NCBI RefSeq assembly: GCF_003010915.2
Contig: NZ_CP028426.1
Span: 2,356,001 to 2,420,000 of the forward strand
Source of the DNA: Gulosibacter molinativorax
Lineage (GTDB): Bacteria; Actinomycetota; Actinomycetes; Actinomycetales; Microbacteriaceae
Length of the DNA stretch: 64,000 nucleotides
Reading direction: 5' to 3'
The notes under the pieces are model-generated. The model did not search any database and had not been told where the DNA came from. It was given only the letters and a program-made list of their open reading frames with translations. A program made the translations under genes and the position numbers. Positions 8,244 to 18,247 of the stretch are shown here, piece by piece (position 1 is the stretch's first letter; each line of letters starts with the position of its first letter).

Positions 8244-10618
8244 TGAAGATTCTCGTACTTGGCTCGGGCGCGCGCGAGCACGCCATCATCAGCTCACTCG
8301 CCAGCGAGGGAAACCACGAAATCATCGTGGCGCCCGGCAACGTTGGAATGGAGGGCGAAGCGAGCCGTATTCGCATCGAACAGACGAACCCGGACCTCAT
8401 CGCCGACTTCGCCGAAAGCGAGCAGATCGAGCTCGTCGTGATCGGCCCAGAGGCACCGCTCGTCGCCGGTGTCGCGGATGCGGTGCGCGCCAAGGGCATC
8501 GCGGTGTTCGGCCCCTCGAAGGCCGCCGCGCAGCTCGAGGGCTCCAAGACCTTCGCCAAGGAAATCATGCAGCAGGCGAACGTGCCCACCGGCGGCGCGC
8601 GGCTGCTGCACGAGCTCGCGGATGTCGCCGCGACGCTCGACGAGTTCGGCGCCCCGTACGTCGTGAAGGCCGACGGCCTCGCGTCGGGCAAGGGCGTCAT
8701 GGTCACGACCGATCGCAACGACGCGCTGCGCCACGCCGAACACTGGCTCGCGCACGGCCCGGTGCTGGTCGAAGAATTCCTCGACGGCCTCGAGGTCTCG
8801 CTCTTCTGCATCGCCGACGGCAACACGGTGCGCGCGCTGCCACCGGCGCAGGACTTCAAGCGCCTCCATAACGACGACGCCGGCCCCAACACCGGCGGCA
8901 TGGGCGCGTACTCTCCCGTCCCGTTCCTCGAGGACCGCTTCGGCGGCGAACGCGCGTTCATGGCGGAGGTCGTGCGCGACGTCGCCCAGCCCGTCGTCGA
9001 CACGATGCGCGAGAACGGCAACCCCTTCCAGGGTCTCCTCTACTGCGGCCTCATCGTCACCGCGGCGGGCATCCGCGTGATTGAGTTCAACGCTCGCTTC
9101 GGCGACCCGGAGACGCAGGTCGTGCTGCAGCGCCTCGCCGAACCGCTCTCGACCCTGCTCGTCGAATCGGCGCACGGCACGCTCGACCAGCATGCCGAGG
9201 ACCTCGAGATCTCAAACAACTCGGCCGTCACGGTCGTGCTCGCGTCGGAGGGATACCCCGACAAGGTCCGCTCGGGACGCGCGATCCTCGGCCTCGAGGA
9301 TGCGGAAGCAACGGGCGCGCTGGTTTTCCACGCCGCGACCGGTGCCGACGAAGACGGCATCACCGCGACCGGTGGCCGCGTGCTGAACGTCGTGGGCCAG
9401 GGCGACACCCTGCAGGATGCGCGCCTCCACGCCTACGAGGCCCTCGCGCACATCCGCCTCGACGGCGGCCATTTCCGCACGGACATCGCGCAGACCGGTG
9501 CCGCGCTGCAGAACACTATCCTCGCTCGCGCGGGCCAGATCACGGATGCGCAGGCCGGGGAGTCGGAGCGCGCCGCCAACGAAATGGCCGCGCAGGCACA
9601 CGACGCCATGCCCGCCGCGCCCGCAGAGGCGACCGGCGAGATCAGCACGGCCAGCGCATCCAGCGAGCGGCTCGACCTCACCGAGACCCCGATCGCGGCG
9701 CAGGTTGCGGCCCAGCGCGGCATCGACCTCGAGTCGATGGGTGGCGGTGGCCGCTCGCTCACGGGTTGGCGCCACATGTACTCAGGCAAGGTGCGCGAGG
9801 TCTACGAGTCGGAGACCGACGCGGATGCGCTGCTTGTCGTCGCGAGCAACCGGGTGTCGGCCTTCGACCACATCCTCGAGCCGGAGATCCCCGGCAAGGG
9901 CGAGCTGCTCACGACGCTGAGCCGCTGGTGGTTCGACCAGCTCGACGTGCCCAACCACATCCGCGAGCCCGAGGGCTGGGATGCGGAGCTCCCGGCCGAG
10001 GTCGCGGCGCGTTCGATGCGTGTCGCGAAGCTCGAGATGTTCCCGGTCGAGTGCGTCGTGCGCGGCTACCTCACGGGTTCGGGCCTCAAGGAGTACGAGG
10101 CGACCGGCACTGTGTGCGGCGTCGACCTGCCCGAGGGCCTCGGCGACGGCGACCGCCTCCCCGAGCCGATTTTCACCCCCGCGTACAAGGCGCCGCAGGG
10201 CGAGCACGACGAGAACATCACGTTCGAGCGCGTCGTCGAGCTCGTGGGCGAGGAGCCCGCGGCGGCGCTGCGCGACCTCTCGCTGCACATCTTCAACCTC
10301 GCGAGCGAACGCGCCGCCACGCGCGGCGTGATCCTCGCCGACACGAAGTTCGAGTTCGGCGTCGACCCCGCGACCGGCCAGATCACCCTCGCGGATGAGG
10401 TGCTCACCTCAGACTCGTCGCGGTACTGGGATGCGGACCTCTACTCGAACGCGGAGTTGCCGCTTTCCGAGCGCCTGTCGTCCTTCGACAAGCAGATCGT
10501 GCGCAACTGGCTGCGCGAGAACTGGGACGGCGAGGGCACCCCGCCGGCGCTCCCCCAGGAAACCATCGAGCGCACGGTGGCGCGCTATCGCGAGCTGCTC
10601 GAGCGACTCGCGGCATAG
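8243..10618 (+). CDS. Fused phosphoribosylamine-glycine ligase and SAICAR synthase (PurD-PurC)
   Basis: One uninterrupted 791-residue ORF carrying two purine-synthesis enzymes. Residues 1 to about 425 are PurD (GAR synthetase, step 2), with the N-terminal GSGAREHA motif, the ATP-grasp lid region KADGLASGKG and the metal-binding FNARFGDPETQ. About 75 Ala/Glu-rich linker residues follow. The rest is PurC (SAICAR synthase), with YSGKVREVY, the signature VECVVRGYLTGSG and LADTKFEFG. PurC is normally a separate protein of about 300 residues. No stop codon or plausible internal ribosome site separates the halves. Start is GTG 8243 (GTG 8237 also possible). If it is translated as read, the two non-consecutive activities would be tethered. 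Confidence 0.9.
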   Translation: MKILVLGSGAREHAIISSLASEGNHEIIVAPGNVGMEGEASRIRIEQTNPDLIADFAESEQIELVVIGPEAPLVAGVADAVRAKGIAVFGPSKAAAQLEGSKTFAKEIMQQANVPTGGARLLHELADVAATLDEFGAPYVVKADGLASGKGVMVTTDRNDALRHAEHWLAHGPVLVEEFLDGLEVSLFCIADGNTVRALPPAQDFKRLHNDDAGPNTGGMGAYSPVPFLEDRFGGERAFMAEVVRDVAQPVVDTMRENGNPFQGLLYCGLIVTAAGIRVIEFNARFGDPETQVVLQRLAEPLSTLLVESAHGTLDQHAEDLEISNNSAVTVVLASEGYPDKVRSGRAILGLEDAEATGALVFHAATGADEDGITATGGRVLNVVGQGDTLQDARLHAYEALAHIRLDGGHFRTDIAQTGAALQNTILARAGQITDAQAGESERAANEMAAQAHDAMPAAPAEATGEISTASASSERLDLTETPIAAQVAAQRGIDLESMGGGGRSLTGWRHMYSGKVREVYESETDADALLVVASNRVSAFDHILEPEIPGKGELLTTLSRWWFDQLDVPNHIREPEGWDAELPAEVAARSMRVAKLEMFPVECVVRGYLTGSGLKEYEATGTVCGVDLPEGLGDGDRLPEPIFTPAYKAPQGEHDENITFERVVELVGEEPAAALRDLSLHIFNLASERAATRGVILADTKFEFGVDPATGQITLADEVLTSDSSRYWDADLYSNAELPLSERLSSFDKQIVRNWLRENWDGEGTPPALPQETIERTVARYRELLERLAA

Positions 10619-10630
10619 GTTCGCGGCGGG

Positions 10631-10662
10631 CCCCACGCGCCGACTAAATCCGGCGCGTGGGG
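10631..10662. terminator. Hairpin between convergent PurD-PurC and Lrp genes
   Basis: CCCCACGCGCCG (10631-10642) pairs perfectly with CGGCGCGTGGGG (10651-10662) across an 8-base loop. It begins 13 bases after the PurD-PurC stop and overlaps the last codons of the opposite-strand regulator. There is no long T tract; it probably serves as a bidirectional terminator. Confidence 0.6.
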
Positions 10663-11537
10663 TCCTCCTTGACCGACTTCAGGTGGGTCCAGGACTCAAA
10701 CCCGTGCACGCTCGGATGCGCACGCAGCGTTTCGAACGCCGCGTGTAAGCCGCCCGCGCTCGTCGCGCGCACTGTCATGACGGCGTCGAACCGGCCAATC
10801 GTTGACACCGCAAACTCGACAAACGGCAGGCGGCCGAACTCGGGCAGCGCATCCTCCGCGCTCCCATGCAGCGTCAGCCCGACACCGCTCGTGAGCACCT
10901 GACCGAGCCGCCCGCGGTCCTGCACGACCACGATCTTCGCGAGATGCGCATCCAGGAGGCGATTTACGCGCACGCGAACGGCCGACCCCGAGAGCCCGAC
11001 CTCTTCGGCGAGGTCTTGCCAGCTCGTGCGGCCGTCGAGCTCCAGGTGTCGCAGCAGCTCGCTATCGACCTCGTCGATCTGAATGGGCGCAAGCGTTTCG
11101 TGCTCGAGGTAGCCCTTGTAGACCCGCGAGTACACGAGTGAGTTGATGCGCGCGACCTCCGGGCGCGCCCTGACTTCCGCGAGGAGCTCGTCGAGCTGGG
11201 CATGGGTCTCCGCCCGCGCTTCAAAGATGAAGTCGTGGGCTCCGGACGTCACCGACACGAACACGGCGTCTTTGCGCTCGCTCACCATCTCAAGCACCGG
11301 TTCGATCGGGCCGTGGGTCCGCACAGACACGTGCGCGATGACATTCTTGCCCGAGAACTCCGGATGCAGCGCCGCGACCACCCTGAGCTCACCGTCGTCG
11401 AACATCTGCCGCAGCCGCGAGGTAACGAGCGATCGGGGCGCGCCGATGTCCTTGGCGATCGAGATCATGCTCGCGCGCGGATCGCTTCGCAGTGCCGTAA
11501 CGAGCCGTTCGTCCAGCTCAACCAGGGGTTCGCTCAT
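10644..11537 (-). CDS. Lrp/AsnC family transcriptional regulator, double-length
   Basis: A 298-residue regulator with two copies of the Lrp/AsnC architecture. A helix-turn-helix near residues 8-55 (DERLVTALRSDPR) and a RAM-like ligand domain are followed by a second helix-turn-helix (DSELLRHLELDGR, with SGSAVRVRVNRLL) and a second RAM-like domain. Ordinary family members have one of each, about 150 residues. I start at ATG 11537, which has GGAGA upstream; an upstream in-frame ATG at 11633 lacks support. It is divergent from the MHS transporter operon, so it probably senses the transported amino acid or its product and controls that operon. Effector and direction of control are inferred. Confidence 0.9.
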   Translation of the reverse strand: MSEPLVELDERLVTALRSDPRASMISIAKDIGAPRSLVTSRLRQMFDDGELRVVAALHPEFSGKNVIAHVSVRTHGPIEPVLEMVSERKDAVFVSVTSGAHDFIFEARAETHAQLDELLAEVRARPEVARINSLVYSRVYKGYLEHETLAPIQIDEVDSELLRHLELDGRTSWQDLAEEVGLSGSAVRVRVNRLLDAHLAKIVVVQDRGRLGQVLTSGVGLTLHGSAEDALPEFGRLPFVEFAVSTIGRFDAVMTVRATSAGGLHAAFETLRAHPSVHGFESWTHLKSVKEDPTRRI

Positions 11538-11748
11538 GTCACCATTCTCCGTCGGAGGGATGCACCTCCGCTCGCCATTGCAATTTGAAGCAACATCGTT
11601 GATGATAGACACATCCACAAGCAGATTGCTCAAAAACTCTGCCGAGCGGAATCAAGATAAAAGCAAAATTGCCGTTTCGCATTGGCACTGAGTGCCAAAT
11701 ATGACTGGCTGACGCCATGAAACTCAAACCAAAGGTGGTTCGACCCTC

Positions 11749-13119
11749 ATGAGTTCCCCCCAAGCTCCCGTCCAGGAGTTCACACACAAGCGCGCGATCC
11801 GGGCTGGCTTCGCATCCTTCGTGGGCACCTCGATCGAGTTCTACGACTTCTACGTCTTCGCAACCGCTGCGGCCCTCGTCTTCGGGCCGATCTTCTTCCC
11901 CGAAGCAGACCCGGTCACCGGAATTCTCGCGTCGTTCGCGACCTACGCGATCGGCTTCCTCTTCCGCCCGCTCGGCGGCATCATCTTCGGCCACATCGGT
12001 GACCGCATCGGCCGCCAGCGCTCGCTCGTGCTGACGCTGCTGCTCATGGGTGTCGCGACGACCCTCGTCGGCGTCCTCCCGGTGTACGAGAACGTCGGCA
12101 TCTGGGCCCCGATCATGCTGCTCATCCTTCGCGCCATGCAGGGCCTCGCGGTCGGCGGCGAATGGGGCGGCGCAGTGCTCATGTCCGTCGAGAACGCGCC
12201 CGAGCGCTACAAGGGCCTCTACGGCGCGTTCCCCCAGCTCGGTAACCCGATGGGCGCGCTCCTCGCGTCCGGCATCTTCGCGCTCCTCACCATCAATGGC
12301 GACCAGTTCCTCCTCGATGGCGGCTGGCGCATCCCGTTCCTACTCTCGGCAGTGCTGATCGCGGTGGGCTTCTGGGTTCGCTACCGCGTTGAAGAGACGC
12401 CAGTGTTCGAGCAGCAGCAGGCCGAGGGCGGCGTGCAGAAGAACCCCCTCAATGATGCGGTCAAGCGCAACTGGAAGGCGATCCTGATCGGGATGGGCCT
12501 CATCCCGATCTCGACCGGTGGCTACTACATCGTCACGACCTTTGCGACCTCGTACGGCACCGAGCCATCCTTTGGAATCGGCATCGACGCGAACGACATG
12601 CTCACCGTCCTCTCGGTGGCCGCGCTGTGCGAGCTCATCTCGACGCTGTTCATCGGTGCCCTCGCCGACAAGGTGGGGCGCAAGCAGACGTTCTTCTGGA
12701 GCCTCGTCATCACCTCGGTGCTCGTGATCCCGATGTTCCTCACGATGTCACCCGAGAACCTCGGCATCATGTTCGTGCTTTTCGCCCTGACGCGCGTCGC
12801 GATGAACGGCACCTGGGCACCGCTTAGTTCGATCATGGCGCAGATGTTCGACGCAAAGTCGCGCCAGACGAGCCTCTCGGTGTCCTACAGCTTCGGTAAC
12901 GCTATCTGGGCAGGCTTCTCGCCGCTCGTCGCGACCTGGCTCTTCCAGCAGACCGGCTCGATCTGGTCGGTCATCACGATGTTCCTCATCATGGCCGCGA
13001 TCAGCATCGTCTGCCTCTTCCTCGCCCCGCAGAAAAAGGACTACGTCTTCGACCCGCGCACCGCGGCGGTTACGACCGACGGTGCCGTCGACCTGAACAC
13101 GAACGGTGCCACGAAGTAG
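11749..13119 (+). CDS. MFS transporter, metabolite:H+ symporter (MHS) family
   Basis: Twelve-helix inner-membrane permease of 456 residues. The N-terminus has the MHS-type SFVGTSIEFYDFYVF helix, and the loop between helices 2 and 3 carries the family motif GHIGDRIGRQRSLV. RAMQGLAVGGEWGGA marks helix 4, and GALADKVGRKQ is the second-half repeat of the loop motif. MHS transporters import small organic acids, betaines and similar metabolites with protons. It is the first gene of the operon running to 19,228, two bases before the amidohydrolase, and is divergent from the Lrp-type regulator. It probably imports the compound degraded by the downstream enzymes. Confidence 0.92.
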   Translation: MSSPQAPVQEFTHKRAIRAGFASFVGTSIEFYDFYVFATAAALVFGPIFFPEADPVTGILASFATYAIGFLFRPLGGIIFGHIGDRIGRQRSLVLTLLLMGVATTLVGVLPVYENVGIWAPIMLLILRAMQGLAVGGEWGGAVLMSVENAPERYKGLYGAFPQLGNPMGALLASGIFALLTINGDQFLLDGGWRIPFLLSAVLIAVGFWVRYRVEETPVFEQQQAEGGVQKNPLNDAVKRNWKAILIGMGLIPISTGGYYIVTTFATSYGTEPSFGIGIDANDMLTVLSVAALCELISTLFIGALADKVGRKQTFFWSLVITSVLVIPMFLTMSPENLGIMFVLFALTRVAMNGTWAPLSSIMAQMFDAKSRQTSLSVSYSFGNAIWAGFSPLVATWLFQQTGSIWSVITMFLIMAAISIVCLFLAPQKKDYVFDPRTAAVTTDGAVDLNTNGATK

Positions 13120-13121
13120 CC

Positions 13122-14915
13122 ATGCGGAAGATTCATACCTTCGACGAACCGCGCGAGGACTGGACGCCGCTCCTCGTCACCGCCAAGACCATTCTGACGG
13201 CGGACGAGGACGCGCCCCGCGCATCCGCGATGCTCATCGCTGGTGAGCGGATCGTCGCGGTCGGCACCGCCGACGAGTGCCGGGATGCGGCCGGTTTCCT
13301 CGGCCTGACCGCCCCTCGCGAGCTTGACCTCGGCGACGTCACGATCACCCCGGGCTTCATCGACCCGCACACGCATCCGCTCATGCACGGCCAAATGCGC
13401 ATGTGGGTGGACTGCGGGCCGAGCCAGGCCGCAACTATCCCCGAGATCGTCGCGCTGCTCCAGCAGCGCGCGGCCGAGACCACGGGCGACGGCCCCATCC
13501 GCGGCTACGGCTACGAGCACCGCAACCTCGCCGAGGGGCGTCACCCCACGCGGCACGAGCTGGATGCGGTCGCCACCGATCGTGAGGTCTACCTCATGAA
13601 CGCCTCCGGGCACGGCGGCGTCGTGAACAGCTTCACGCTCGAGAAATACGGCGTGACGCGCGACACCCCGAACCCGCCGGGAGGCGAGTTCTTCCGCGAC
13701 AGCGAAGGCGAGCTCACCGGAGAGCTGTCGGATGCGGCGTGCAACATCCTGACCGGCGTCGAGGGCGTCAAGATCGGCAACCACGGCCCGAACCTCCACC
13801 TCGGTGACAGCATCGAGGACCACATCGAGCAGCTCCGCACCGCGCAGGACTCCTTCCTTCGCGGCGGGGTCACGGCGGTCGGCGACTGCCAGGTCACGCG
13901 GCGCGAATTCGACATGTACCTGCGTCTCGCCGACACGGGCGACCTCAAGATTCGCTACAACATGTACTTCCTCTCGCACCTGCTCGACGAGGGTCTCGAG
14001 ATCGGGATGCGCGGGGCCTTCGGCAACGGCTACCTCAGCTTCGCGGGGTTCAAGTTCTACGCCGACGGCACGCTCGGTGGCTGGACGGCGTACTTCCCCG
14101 ACGGCTATGCGGGCGATCCCTGCCGCACGGGCATGCTCTACCACGAGCCCGCCGAGTATTCCGAACTCATCCGCCGCGCCCACGAGGCGGGGCTGCAGAC
14201 CGCGACGCACGCCCAGTCGCCCGACGCGATCGGCATGGTGCTGGACGCGATCGAGGCGGCCCAGGATGCGCATCCTCGCCCCGACGCGAGGCACCGGATC
14301 GAGCACTGCGGGTTGCCGAGCTCCGAGCAGATCGAGCGCATGGCGAAGCTCGGCGTGCATCCGGTGAACCAGACCCAGCACTACTACAACTGGGGCGAGG
14401 GCGTCGTCGACGCGATCGGCGAGGCCGGAGCGCGCTTCAACCCGCTCGGCGAGTTCGAAGCCGAGGGCGTGCCCGTGACGCTGAGTTCGGATGCACCGGT
14501 CGCCGATCCCCTGCCGCTGCAGGCGATCCAGACGGCGGTGACCCGCACGACCGCCCGCGGCGCGCAGCTCGGGGACGCCAACCTGCGCATCTCGGTCGAG
14601 AGCGCGTTCGCCGCGCACACGATCGCGGGCGCTCGGGCGCTCGGCCGCGAGGATGACCTCGGCTCGATCACCCCCGGCAAGCGCGCCGACTTCGTTGTGC
14701 TCGGTGGGAATCCCCTCGAGGTCGACCCGACCACGATTCAGGACATTCCCGTGCTGCAGACCTGGGTCGGCGGCACCGCACAGTTCGATAGTGCCGAGCA
14801 GGCGGCAGCGGCGGTATCCGCGGCAGCGGCAACGGCAACGGCAACGGCAACGACAACGGCCGCAGCGACGGCAACGGCAACATCGGCAACGAAGGAAGGA
14901 AGCGCATCGTGGTAG
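13122..14915 (+). CDS. Amidohydrolase family 3 (YtcJ-like) metal-dependent hydrolase
   Basis: Metal-dependent hydrolase of 597 residues. The metal-site motif GFIDPHTHP is near residue 85, with RIEHCG and the TLSSDAPV region further on, as in amidohydrolase family 3 (YtcJ-like) enzymes that hydrolyse amides or imines. The last 40 residues are an Ala/Thr run encoded by GGCAAC-type hexamer repeats (about 14822-14890), which looks like a slippage-prone tail not needed for the fold. The start lies two bases after the transporter stop, and the end overlaps the next gene by seven bases. The substrate is unknown; the context suggests an acylated or guanidino compound. Confidence 0.88.
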   Translation: MRKIHTFDEPREDWTPLLVTAKTILTADEDAPRASAMLIAGERIVAVGTADECRDAAGFLGLTAPRELDLGDVTITPGFIDPHTHPLMHGQMRMWVDCGPSQAATIPEIVALLQQRAAETTGDGPIRGYGYEHRNLAEGRHPTRHELDAVATDREVYLMNASGHGGVVNSFTLEKYGVTRDTPNPPGGEFFRDSEGELTGELSDAACNILTGVEGVKIGNHGPNLHLGDSIEDHIEQLRTAQDSFLRGGVTAVGDCQVTRREFDMYLRLADTGDLKIRYNMYFLSHLLDEGLEIGMRGAFGNGYLSFAGFKFYADGTLGGWTAYFPDGYAGDPCRTGMLYHEPAEYSELIRRAHEAGLQTATHAQSPDAIGMVLDAIEAAQDAHPRPDARHRIEHCGLPSSEQIERMAKLGVHPVNQTQHYYNWGEGVVDAIGEAGARFNPLGEFEAEGVPVTLSSDAPVADPLPLQAIQTAVTRTTARGAQLGDANLRISVESAFAAHTIAGARALGREDDLGSITPGKRADFVVLGGNPLEVDPTTIQDIPVLQTWVGGTAQFDSAEQAAAAVSAAAATATATATTTAAATATATSATKEGSASW

Positions 14916-16555
14916 TCACCGCAAACGTCGGTCGCGACATCCTCACGACCATCCGCAACTACGGAATCGACACGGTCTTCGGCATTCCCGGCACGCACAA
15001 CCTCGAGTTCTACCGACACCTGCCCGAGCTCGACATCCGCTGGATCACGACGCGGCACGAGCAGGGCGCGGGCTTTGGGGCCGACGGCTGGTCGCTGCAG
15101 ACCGGCCTGCCCGGCGTCGTCATCACGACTTCCGGCCCCGGGATGCTCAACGCACTCGGCAGCGTCGCGAACGCTTACGCCGAGTCGCGGCCGCTCATCG
15201 TGCTCACGCCGGGTGTCCCGCTCGGCGAGGAGTTCGCCGACATCGGCTCCCTGCACGAGACCAAGGACTCGGTGGCCGCAGCCGCCGCGGTGTCGGAGTG
15301 GGCTCGCCGCGTTCGCTCGGGAACCGAGGCCGTTCAGGCCGTCCACGACGCGTTCGAGCATTTCCGCACGGGCCGCCCGCGACCCGTCGTCATCGAGGTG
15401 CCACTGAACATCCTCGAGGGCGAGAGCGATTGCCCCGCCGAGCTCCTCGAGGCAAAGCCCGCGCCCGCGCCCGCCGCCGGCGACGACCAACTCATCCAGG
15501 CCGCGGCCGAGATCCTCGCGGGCGCCGAGCGCCCCGTGATTCTCGCGGGTGGCGGCTCGGTGCAGGCTTCGGCGGCGGTACTCGAGCTCGCCCAGCTGCT
15601 GGATGCGCCGGTGGTCACCTCCCTGAATGGTCGCGGCGTGATCCCCGAGACGCACCCGCTCGCGGTCGGCGCTACGCTGCGGCTCAAGGCGGCGCACCGG
15701 CTCGTGAACGGGGCGGATGCGCTACTCGCGATCGGCACCAAGATCGGCGAGGCCGAGCTGTGGTGGGGTCCGCTCGAGCCGAGCGGCAAGGTCGTCCGCG
15801 TCGACCGGCTCGACTCCCAGCTCGATAAGAATTTGCCGGCGGATGTCGGCATCCGGGGCGACTCGCGGTCGATCGTGCCCGCGCTGCGCGAGCGGCTCGC
15901 GGCACAGAGCACATTCGACGCAGCCCGCCCATCCCACGCATCCGGCGCCGACCGGGCCGCGGCGGCTCGCGAGGAGATCGAGCGCGAATCGCGCGAATGG
16001 AGCCCCGAGATCGCTGGCCTAAGCGACGCGATCGCCGCGGCCATTCCGGAAAACGTCGTCCTCGGGGCCGACTCCTCGCAGGTCTGTTACTACGGCACCG
16101 CGAACCACGTGCCGCTCAACCACCCAAACTCGTACCTCTACATGGCGACCTACGCGACGCTCGGCTACGGGCTGCCCGCCGCGATCGGCGCGAAGCTCGG
16201 TGCCCCCGAGCGCCCGGTCGTCGCCGTGATCGGCGACGGTGCCCTCATGTTCTCGATCCAGGAGCTCATGACGGCGAGCCAGGAGTCGCTCGACCTCGTC
16301 GTGGTGTGCGTCGACAACGGCGGCTACCGCGAGATCGAGCAGAACGAGGCCGACCGCGGTATCGAGCCGATCGGCGTCCGGCTGGTGCAGCCGAACTGGC
16401 CACAGCTCGCGGATGCGTTCGGCTGGGAAGGGTCGACCGCATCCTCACCGGCCGAGGTGACCGAGAGCATCCGCCGCGCGATCGCCGAGGGCGGCCGCCA
16501 CTTCATCCACGTTCCGTTCGCCGAATTCGAATCGAAGGAGATTGACGCCGCATGA
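14909..16555 (+). CDS. Thiamine pyrophosphate-dependent enzyme, acetolactate synthase-like (possible 2-ketoarginine decarboxylase)
   Basis: TPP-dependent enzyme of 548 residues with the three-domain layout of acetolactate synthase and 2-oxoacid decarboxylases. The N-terminal pyrimidine-binding domain holds the catalytic glutamate in TTRHEQGAGF and the GPG motif. The central domain is Rossmann-like. The C-terminal domain has the cofactor motif GDGALMFS ending about 28 residues later in DNGGY. Start is GTG 14909 with AAGGAAGGAAG upstream, overlapping the previous gene by seven bases. A nearby ureohydrolase gene makes 5-guanidino-2-oxopentanoate (2-ketoarginine) decarboxylation plausible, as in the arginine transaminase pathway (AruI). 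That assignment is inference; acetolactate synthase or another decarboxylase remains possible. Confidence 0.85.
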   Translation: MVVTANVGRDILTTIRNYGIDTVFGIPGTHNLEFYRHLPELDIRWITTRHEQGAGFGADGWSLQTGLPGVVITTSGPGMLNALGSVANAYAESRPLIVLTPGVPLGEEFADIGSLHETKDSVAAAAAVSEWARRVRSGTEAVQAVHDAFEHFRTGRPRPVVIEVPLNILEGESDCPAELLEAKPAPAPAAGDDQLIQAAAEILAGAERPVILAGGGSVQASAAVLELAQLLDAPVVTSLNGRGVIPETHPLAVGATLRLKAAHRLVNGADALLAIGTKIGEAELWWGPLEPSGKVVRVDRLDSQLDKNLPADVGIRGDSRSIVPALRERLAAQSTFDAARPSHASGADRAAAAREEIERESREWSPEIAGLSDAIAAAIPENVVLGADSSQVCYYGTANHVPLNHPNSYLYMATYATLGYGLPAAIGAKLGAPERPVVAVIGDGALMFSIQELMTASQESLDLVVVCVDNGGYREIEQNEADRGIEPIGVRLVQPNWPQLADAFGWEGSTASSPAEVTESIRRAIAEGGRHFIHVPFAEFESKEIDAA

Positions 16556-18192
16556 GCGAGCCGACCGCACTAACCAACCAGAACGAGGTAGCGCCGCTGA
16601 CCGATGCCGCCAACCTGACGGACGCCGCCAAGGCCACCGCCCGCGAATGGATCGACGAGCACATGCCCGAGCTGTCGGCCTGGCACCAGCGCATCTGGGA
16701 TCTCGCCGAGCCCGCGTGGCGCGAGCATGAATCGGCCGCGTGGTACGTGAACCTCCTGCGCGAGCGCGGCTTCGAGGTCGAGGCCGGTTCCGCCGGGATG
16801 CCCACCGCGTTCTGCGCCGAGTGGAGCAACGGTGCCGGCCCGCGCCTGCTCACCTACGCCGAATACGACGCCGTCCCCGGGAACTGTCAATCCGCATCCT
16901 CACACCTCGCGCCTCGCGAGGGCCTGCCCGCCGAGGCCCCGGGCCACACCGACCCGCACTCGGCCCTCGGCATCTCGACCCTCGCCGGACTGCTCGCGAC
17001 CCAGCACGCGATGCGCGAGCACGGCATCCCGGGATCGCTGCGGTATACGGGTGAACCCGCCGAGAAGATGCACGGCTCGAAGGTCGTCCACGGCCTGCGT
17101 GGCTACTACGACAACGTCGACGCGATCGTGAGCTTCCACCCCTTCTATATGCTGCCGCTGTGCAACACCGCGCGCCTCGACACCCAGTGCGGCGCGTACT
17201 ACTCGAAGGTGTATGAGTTCGTGTGCGATGAGCCGGAGACCTGGCAGCTCACCGCCAACCCGAACTCGCCGATTCCCGCATCCCACTCGGCCGCGCGTGC
17301 CCCCGGCGCGAATATCGCCCTGATGCAGATGCACTCGGCGTCGCGGATGATGCAGGATGCGATGCTCCCGAGCGTCGGCGGCTGGAGCCTGTCGGATGCG
17401 ATCCTGTCCTCGGGCCAGGCGACTGCGGACAACCTGCCCGCGCGAATCGCGCGCATCCAGTACTCGTGGCGCACGCCGGACATCGAGATGGCCGAGCACG
17501 TGCTCGCGGTGCTCGACCGCAACGCCGAGCATGCCGCCGCGATGGCGCACTGCCGCGTCAACGACACGTGGATTGCGCGCTCGCGGCCCGGGCTCACGAA
17601 CCACGTCATGACCGACGTGCTCTACCGCAACCTCGAGCAGGTCGGGGCACCTACCTACGGTGAGGATGCGATTGCCGCGGCGCAGGAGATCCAGCGCCAG
17701 CTCGACATCGAGCCGATGGCGAAGCCCTTCCTCGACGAGTGCGAGCGCCTCATCTCTCCTGAGGATGCCGAGCGCGAGCTGCGCGAGCACATGCCGGCCT
17801 GGCAGCGCAACTGGACGAGCGACGACTACGTCGAGATGACGCACTACGCGCCGACCGTTCGGTTCTACATCTCGCGCCCCGCGCTCAAGCCCGCGCCCGG
17901 TCGCGGCGCCTATCCGGGGTGGGTCATGAACGCGCTCGGCGGCATCCCCGCGGCGATCGACCCGACGATCGAGGTCGCTGGCAAGACCGTCGCGGGCACC
18001 TTCATCGACCTGTTGCTCGACTCGGATGCGCTTGCCCGCGCCGGCGAGGAATTCTCGCGTCGTTCGGCCGAGGCTTCGCTGGCGCCGCTGCTGCCCGCCG
18101 ACTTCGAGCCGCCCGTCGAGCTCGCGTGGCCGGAGTATGTGCGCGATGCCGAGGGCAAGCGCCGCTGGCTCGGCGCCGGGGCACTCGGCTAG
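16552..18192 (+). CDS. M20 family amidohydrolase (AbgB-like)
   Basis: Metallopeptidase-family amidohydrolase of 546 residues resembling the AbgB (p-aminobenzoyl-glutamate hydrolase subunit B) branch. Metal-binding positions appear in AEYDAVPG and in [10 protein letters not shown], followed by [12 protein letters not shown] and HPFYMLPL. In most AbgB proteins the second site reads close to GHGCGHNLLG, so this copy has a changed loop. It is longer than AbgB (about 480), and an Asn/Thr-rich N-terminal extension explains part of this. The start overlaps the TPP-enzyme stop by four bases (ATGA), indicating translational coupling. It probably releases a free amine or amino acid from an N-acyl or amide substrate; the identity is not readable. 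Confidence 0.85.
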   Translation: MSEPTALTNQNEVAPLTDAANLTDAAKATAREWIDEHMPELSAWHQRIWDLAEPAWREHESAAWYVNLLRERGFEVEAGSAGMPTAFCAEWSNGAGPRLLTYAEYDAVPGNCQSASSHLAPREGLPAEAPGHTDPHSALGISTLAGLLATQHAMREHGIPGSLRYTGEPAEKMHGSKVVHGLRGYYDNVDAIVSFHPFYMLPLCNTARLDTQCGAYYSKVYEFVCDEPETWQLTANPNSPIPASHSAARAPGANIALMQMHSASRMMQDAMLPSVGGWSLSDAILSSGQATADNLPARIARIQYSWRTPDIEMAEHVLAVLDRNAEHAAAMAHCRVNDTWIARSRPGLTNHVMTDVLYRNLEQVGAPTYGEDAIAAAQEIQRQLDIEPMAKPFLDECERLISPEDAERELREHMPAWQRNWTSDDYVEMTHYAPTVRFYISRPALKPAPGRGAYPGWVMNALGGIPAAIDPTIEVAGKTVAGTFIDLLLDSDALARAGEEFSRRSAEASLAPLLPADFEPPVELAWPEYVRDAEGKRRWLGAGALG

Positions 18193-18247
18193 TCGCGCTT
18201 CCCACTCAACGCTTTCCTGTCTCCCCTCCTTTCGAAAGGACTCACCC

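Noticed and set aside
13041..14618. Long minus-strand ORF of 525 residues opposite the amidohydrolase
   Set aside because: It is an Arg/Val/Ala-rich shadow of the well-supported plus-strand gene in high-GC DNA, with no family motif.
18026..18247. Longer N-terminus for the ureohydrolase
   Set aside because: It overlaps the M20 gene, is Arg-rich, and the ATG at 18248 has a good ribosome site and the family N-terminus.
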